Part shown: positions 5,647-9,550 of the stretch, one piece after another
Position numbering within the stretch: the first letter of the stretch is position 1
Layout: each line of letters starts with the position of its first letter
Source of the DNA: an uncultured Clostridia bacterium
Lineage (GTDB): Bacteria > Bacillota > Clostridia > HGM11514
Assembly: GCA_934489915.1 (NCBI GenBank)
Contig: CAKSSZ010000042.1
Location: 1-9,550, forward strand
DNA length: 9,550 nucleotides
Direction: 5' to 3'
Made by a program: the position numbers and the translations under genes
Notes under the pieces: model-generated
Told to the model about the DNA's origin: nothing
Database searches by the model: none
The model's input: only the letters and a program-made list of their open reading frames with translations

Positions 5647-7596
5647 TTACTCCGGCTTCAATTGAATTAAGCCAAAGCTCCCGCTCTTTTTCCATTGCAC
5701 CCGCACACCATCCTGCGTTTTTTCTGCCGTAACGTCACCATATATCACGCAAGGAACCCCGGGCAAAGAATAAGTCATTTGATCCCGGCTTGTCATCTCC
5801 CGAAAGACCAGCAGATAACTCTCCCCTTCATTCTGCGCATAAAACCCGGTCAGACTTTCTCCCGAGGGACGCTCTCCCACCGGAGTAATCAAGGCGCTCT
5901 GCAAGCCAGAGCGGACTTTTTTGTATACCGAAATCACCTTTTTTAACAGTACAAAATCCTCCTGCTCCAGCCCGCTCATTTCCATCCACAGCAAAGGATG
6001 AGCCACCATGGCAATCCCAAACAAATAATCCATCGGATAGTTTGCGGGGGCATAGGGATCGCCCTGATAATTCTGCCGGTTTCGTTTGGGATTCAGCACT
6101 TCCATCTGCAATCGCTGTGCCGGAACAAATCGGCTGATATCCCACAAATTCCGCAATGTGTCATGAGGGAAATAGTTTCCCCAATCCGTATAACGGTTTT
6201 CCACAAACAAGGTGCCATACTGCTTCTGGTAGAAATATCCCCAACGCACCTGAGCGGTAATATCAAAATTAAAATCCACTGCCCCTTCGGTTTCACGCTT
6301 CACCATTTCTACCATGCGCCGCAGGTTTCGGTCTCCGCGCTTGTCCTTTAAGTGAATTCCGTCCAGCTTAAAAGAAGCAATTTTGTAAGAACGATACAAC
6401 TGAATCATCGTTTGCGCATCCTTTTCCCAACGAGCATAGGAGTCGGTTGCGTCAGGAGAAAACCACAAAGCAAGCCGAACGCCCTTCTCCTGTGCATAAG
6501 CGCAGATCGGCTCTAATCCTTCCGGAAACTTTTGCAAATTAACCGTCCAAAAATCCGGCATAACATCATAATAGCTCCCCCAGGCACCATCCTGTTTCAG
6601 CTTGGAATTTGCCGTAACTCCCTTTTGCCAGCCGTCATCAATCTGCACAATATCAATTCCTAAGTCAGCCGCACAATCAATCTCACGGCGGATAAAAGCG
6701 TCACATACGGCTGTGTCCTGATTCCGGTCACCCCAGGTATTGGACATCACATAAGTCTCCGTCCGGCAAACGCGTCTGTAAAATTTCTTATATTCTTCCA
6801 ACGCCTGCTCTCCCGTGCAAAAACCAATGGCGGTTCCGTAGCAAAAATCGCCTGCTTCATCCAGCACACCGCAATCCAGCCCACTCCCCCGTACACACAA
6901 ATATTCTTCCGGGTAGATTACTACGTCCGGACCGGTTTGATTCAGCCTTGCGCCCCGGCACGGTGCTTCCCGTACAACGGTCAATCCCGTACCGTCCAGT
7001 TGGTCGGTCACCCGGAACAAGTCGCCGTAATAGGTTTGACGGCCGAAACGGTACAACCATTCCTGCTTTTCTTCTACCAAATTGTTATATCGGTCGGTCA
7101 CATCCCGAAGAGATGTAATTTGAATTTCCATATGCCGCTGCTGCAAACCAAAGGCCTCGACGCTATCCGTCTCCGGTACAATCGGTTCCTCCCAATGCTT
7201 CACCACAACAGCGTTTTCATTTCCGTCTGCCGCAGCCTCTGTTTCCTTTTGTGGCAAGCAAAGATTGCCGCACACATAAAGCCGGGTAGAAAAAAAGGGA
7301 CTGTCGTCAAACAGCAGAAAAGAAATTTCCACCATGTGGCTGCTCCCCATACATTGCAAAATGACCCGCAAGCCATCCTTGCCCACCTTACGGCTATGAA
7401 CGGTGGAAACATACTGCTCCAAAGGATCCAGGCAAAAAAGAGAAACCTGCTGACTTCCTTCCCACCGCTTTCCTGTAACCCGATCCCACAAATATAAGCT
7501 CATGGGGCGCGGGGAATCCATTTGAATTGCCCGCTCCCATTTTTCATTCCCAAAATATAATCGCCCTTGCTCTATGCGCAAATAGCACTGTTCCAT
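5647..7596 (-). CDS. GH36-like alpha-galactosidase family glycoside hydrolase
   Basis: This 649-residue protein has an N-terminal beta-rich region (about 1-270) and a TIM-barrel region (about 280-560) containing SNTWGDRNQD, IVQIDDGWQ (316-324) and ALWFSPD. A small C-terminal beta domain follows. The barrel motifs match clan GH-D, closest to GH36. FKLDG (409-413) places the likely nucleophile at D412. FNFDIT suggests D445 as acid/base, though its setting departs from the usual Cys/Gly-rich loop. There is no signal peptide, so it acts in the cytosol on imported sugars. Family members remove alpha-linked galactose or N-acetylgalactosamine; which sugar this one cuts is not resolved. The start follows GGGGGAG at 6 bases. 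The upstream importer genes end 91 bp before it, with a terminator-like hairpin between. The next gene follows after 28 bp, suggesting co-transcription with the flavoproteins. Confidence 0.82.
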   Translation of the reverse strand: MEQCYLRIEQGRLYFGNEKWERAIQMDSPRPMSLYLWDRVTGKRWEGSQQVSLFCLDPLEQYVSTVHSRKVGKDGLRVILQCMGSSHMVEISFLLFDDSPFFSTRLYVCGNLCLPQKETEAAADGNENAVVVKHWEEPIVPETDSVEAFGLQQRHMEIQITSLRDVTDRYNNLVEEKQEWLYRFGRQTYYGDLFRVTDQLDGTGLTVVREAPCRGARLNQTGPDVVIYPEEYLCVRGSGLDCGVLDEAGDFCYGTAIGFCTGEQALEEYKKFYRRVCRTETYVMSNTWGDRNQDTAVCDAFIRREIDCAADLGIDIVQIDDGWQKGVTANSKLKQDGAWGSYYDVMPDFWTVNLQKFPEGLEPICAYAQEKGVRLALWFSPDATDSYARWEKDAQTMIQLYRSYKIASFKLDGIHLKDKRGDRNLRRMVEMVKRETEGAVDFNFDITAQVRWGYFYQKQYGTLFVENRYTDWGNYFPHDTLRNLWDISRFVPAQRLQMEVLNPKRNRQNYQGDPYAPANYPMDYLFGIAMVAHPLLWMEMSGLEQEDFVLLKKVISVYKKVRSGLQSALITPVGERPSGESLTGFYAQNEGESYLLVFREMTSRDQMTYSLPGVPCVIYGDVTAEKTQDGVRVQWKKSGSFGLIQLKPE

Positions 7597-7610
7597 CTCT
7601 TCTCCCCCTG

Positions 7611-7667
7611 ATAAAAAGAAAAAGGGGAAACATACGCTTTTGTAATCGGCGTTCGTTACCCCTTTCC
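7611..7667 (-). terminator. Intercistronic terminator or attenuator hairpin between importer and glycosidase
   Basis: Bases 7621-7627 (AAAGGGG) pair with 7659-7665. After one A-A mismatch, 7629-7631 pair with 7655-7657. After a 2x2 internal loop, 7634-7637 pair with 7649-7652, leaving an 11-base loop. Read on the minus strand, the stem runs directly into a U-rich tract (TTTTTCTTTTT, 7613-7623). It starts 22 bases after the permease stop codon. Its U-tract ends only a few bases before the glycosidase Shine-Dalgarno, so no separate promoter fits between hairpin and gene. Partial termination with read-through is therefore plausible. Confidence 0.75.
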
Positions 7668-7687
7668 GGTTCCTTATAAAATAGCCA

Positions 7688-8581
7688 TCAACCTTTGACA
7701 GATCCTACAGTCAGACCCTGTACAAAGTATCTCTGGAAGAACGGGAAGACCAGCAAAATCGGTCCTACCGCCAGCACAGCCATTGCCATACGCATACTTT
7801 CCATCGGCAGACTGCTTGTATCAATCATCATACCTGTCAGCTCAATATTTTTCATAATTTCCTGCATGTTCCGCAGCATGGATTGCAGCAAATATTGCAG
7901 CGGATACAATTCCTGTTTATTGATGTACAGCATTGCAGGCATCCACGCATTCCAGTAACCCAGCATCTGCAGCAAACCGATGGTTGCCAAAGCCGGCGTA
8001 GAAAGAGGAATGATAATTGTTACAAAAATCTTCAGCTCCCCGGCACCGTCGATGGTGGCAGATTCAATAATAGAGGAAGGAATCTGCTGGAAGAAGGTTC
8101 TCATAATAAAGATGTTCCAAACGTTGATCATACCGGGTAAGATCATTGCCCAGTAAGTATTCTGCGTGTGCAGGTATTGAGTCATCAAAATGTACCCGGG
8201 CACCATACCGCCGCCAAACAACATGGTAAAGAACATGTAGAAGGTGACCCGGCTTCTGTATGCAAAGTCATGTCTGGAGATCGTGTATGCACACATTGCG
8301 CCGATGATGGTGGAAAGTATTGTACCTACAGCGGAAATGATAATTGTAACTTTATAGGAAGTTAAAATATTGCTTGCGCTGGTGAATATGTATTTATAGG
8401 CGCCCCAGTCAACATTCTTGGGGAGCAGCTGATAACCGAAATTTACAATATCAGCGTCCGAGGTAACGGAAATTGCAAACAATGTCCAAATCGGAATAAT
8501 AAACACCAATGATAAAATGATAAAGAAAATATGAATCACAATTTTGCTGATTCGTTCTGACTTTCTAACGACCTGTGCCAT
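7688..8581 (-). CDS. Carbohydrate ABC transporter permease (YtcP/LplC type)
   Basis: This 297-residue inner-membrane subunit belongs to the MalG-like CUT1 permease group. Six membrane segments are visible (about 13-38, 77-100, 112-133, 142-163, 189-216, 265-285). The cytoplasmic EAA-type loop begins at E173 (ESATIDGAG) and runs to about 196; it is where the ATPase docks. The ending (FFQRYFVQGLTVGSVKG) is typical of the YtcP/LplC branch that imports oligosaccharides from complex glycans. The ATG follows GGAAGGTGA at 6 bases. The gap from the partner permease gene is 19 bp, so the two form an operon. No ATPase or substrate-binding lipoprotein is in the window. The binding protein is probably encoded upstream and the ATPase elsewhere, as is common for this branch. 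Substrate is inferred only from the adjacent glycosidase. Confidence 0.93.
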   Translation of the reverse strand: MAQVVRKSERISKIVIHIFFIILSLVFIIPIWTLFAISVTSDADIVNFGYQLLPKNVDWGAYKYIFTSASNILTSYKVTIIISAVGTILSTIIGAMCAYTISRHDFAYRSRVTFYMFFTMLFGGGMVPGYILMTQYLHTQNTYWAMILPGMINVWNIFIMRTFFQQIPSSIIESATIDGAGELKIFVTIIIPLSTPALATIGLLQMLGYWNAWMPAMLYINKQELYPLQYLLQSMLRNMQEIMKNIELTGMMIDTSSLPMESMRMAMAVLAVGPILLVFPFFQRYFVQGLTVGSVKG

Positions 8582-8600
8582 TTATATTCACCTTCCTTTT

Positions 8601-9550
8601 TTAGTATAATGCATTTTCCGGATTGATTTTCTTCACAATCCAGTTGGTCAGAAGCACTAAGACCAAACCAACAATGGACTGTACCAAACCAACCGCTGTT
8701 GACAAGCCCATGCTACCGCTTTGCAGTGCACGGAAGGTAAAGGTTTCAATAACGTCGGTAGTCGGCAGCACCATGGTAGAACCCATTGGCAGCTGATAGA
8801 ACAAACCAAAGTCAGAGTTGAAAATCTTACCTACTGCCATGATAGACAGAATTGTAATCGTCGGATACAGGAAGGGCAGGGTGATGTACCGAGTGATCTG
8901 CGGCCGGGTTGCACCCTCGATAGAAGCCGCTTCAAAATATTCGGTATCAATCCCCATCAAGCTGGCGTAATAAATCAACGCATTCATTCCGACGCCTTTC
9001 CAGATACTTGCAATCGGAATAATGAAAATCCATGGCCCCGGATTATTATACCAGTCAACCGAATTCCAGCCAAAGTACTTGGTTCCCCAAACATTCAGCA
9101 TACCGGAACGAACATTCAGGAACGCATATAAAATGTATGCCGCTACAACCCAAGACAAAAGGTGAGGGATAAACATCATTGTCTGATAAAAACGAATTAA
9201 AATTTTATTGGACAGTTCATACAAAAGCAGTGCCAGCAGAACCGAGAACACGATACCGGACACAATGAAGAATGCATTGTATCCCAAAGCATTTCGGGTT
9301 ACCCGCCATGCGTCTGAGGATTGGAAGAAGAACTTAAAGTTATTCAAGCCTTCCCACTGACTGCCGAACATGCCAAGATTGTACTTGAAGTTTTTAAATC
9401 CAATGATAATACCAACCAAAGGAGCATAGTTAAAAACCAGCAAATACAGTAAAGCCGGTATGGCTAAACAGAGTAATGTCCAGTTCTTTTTAAACACGTG
9501 CCATGCCGAATACCTTTTCGGTACATAATTTTCCGGCAAATTTACTGATG
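8601..9550 (-). CDS. Carbohydrate ABC transporter permease (LplB type), 5' end outside window
   Basis: At least 312 residues of a MalF-like LplB-family permease are present. Features are a first membrane helix near 20-40 (numbered from the TTG at 9539), the conserved YAPLVGIIIGFKN after it, further helices near 87-108, 125-142, 169-190, 226-245 and 280-302, and an EAA loop at 203-226 (EAASIEGATRPQ). It ends in NPENALY. The first in-window start is a TTG at 9539-9537 without a visible Shine-Dalgarno. The frame stays open to base 9550, so the true start probably lies beyond the window and only a few N-terminal residues are missing. It pairs with the YtcP-type permease 19 bp downstream to form the membrane channel of the importer. 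Confidence 0.92.
   Translation of the reverse strand, partial: SVNLPENYVPKRYSAWHVFKKNWTLLCLAIPALLYLLVFNYAPLVGIIIGFKNFKYNLGMFGSQWEGLNNFKFFFQSSDAWRVTRNALGYNAFFIVSGIVFSVLLALLLYELSNKILIRFYQTMMFIPHLLSWVVAAYILYAFLNVRSGMLNVWGTKYFGWNSVDWYNNPGPWIFIIPIASIWKGVGMNALIYYASLMGIDTEYFEAASIEGATRPQITRYITLPFLYPTITILSIMAVGKIFNSDFGLFYQLPMGSTMVLPTTDVIETFTFRALQSGSMGLSTAVGLVQSIVGLVLVLLTNWIVKKINPENALY

Noticed and set aside
6937..7497. Plus-strand open frame of 186 codons opposite the glycosidase gene
   Set aside because: It has no domain signal or operon context, and the minus-strand glycosidase reading is coherent over the entire region.

Overview
The window looks like a low-to-mid GC Gram-positive chromosome, most likely an anaerobic gut Clostridia (Oscillospiraceae or Lachnospiraceae-like). 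The basis is the strong purine-rich Shine-Dalgarno sites before almost every gene, the LplB/YtcP-type sugar importer, the HI0933/BaiN-type flavoprotein, and the ECF sigma factor followed by a small basic-N-terminus membrane protein. The taxon is an inference from gene content. No rRNA, tRNA, CRISPR array, insertion sequence or phage gene was seen.

Every supported gene lies on the minus strand, so transcription runs from right (9550) to left (1). Three blocks follow in that order. (1) 9550-7597: two permeases of a carbohydrate ABC importer (the first is cut by the window edge), followed by a strong intrinsic-terminator-like hairpin. (2) 7596-2255: a cytoplasmic GH36-like alpha-galactosidase-family enzyme, then three enzymes packed head to tail: an HI0933/BaiN-type flavoprotein, a COG2509-type FAD-dependent dehydrogenase and a KynB-like metal-dependent cyclase/hydrolase. 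The last three are joined by ATGA stop/start overlaps. (3) 2228-119: an ECF sigma factor, a 113-residue two-helix membrane protein, a polytopic membrane protein and a PrsW-family intramembrane protease, each overlapping the next. This block closes with a 16-bp-stem terminator at 66-110.

The importer and glycosidase fit together as uptake of an alpha-linked oligosaccharide followed by cytosolic cleavage. The last four genes look like a self-contained envelope-signalling unit: a sigma factor, a candidate membrane-bound inhibitor, a possible sensor or accessory membrane protein, and a protease of the family that degrades the anti-sigma factor RsiW in Bacillus subtilis. No gap larger than 28 bp exists between 7596 and 119, so the sugar, redox and signalling genes may share one transcript. 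Whether the sigma block also has its own promoter cannot be decided from the sequence.

Intergenic space is minimal. The only stretches of note are 7597-7687 (hairpin) and 1-118 (terminator, then a strong Shine-Dalgarno that may start another gene leaving the window). No gene-free stretch exceeds 300 bases.
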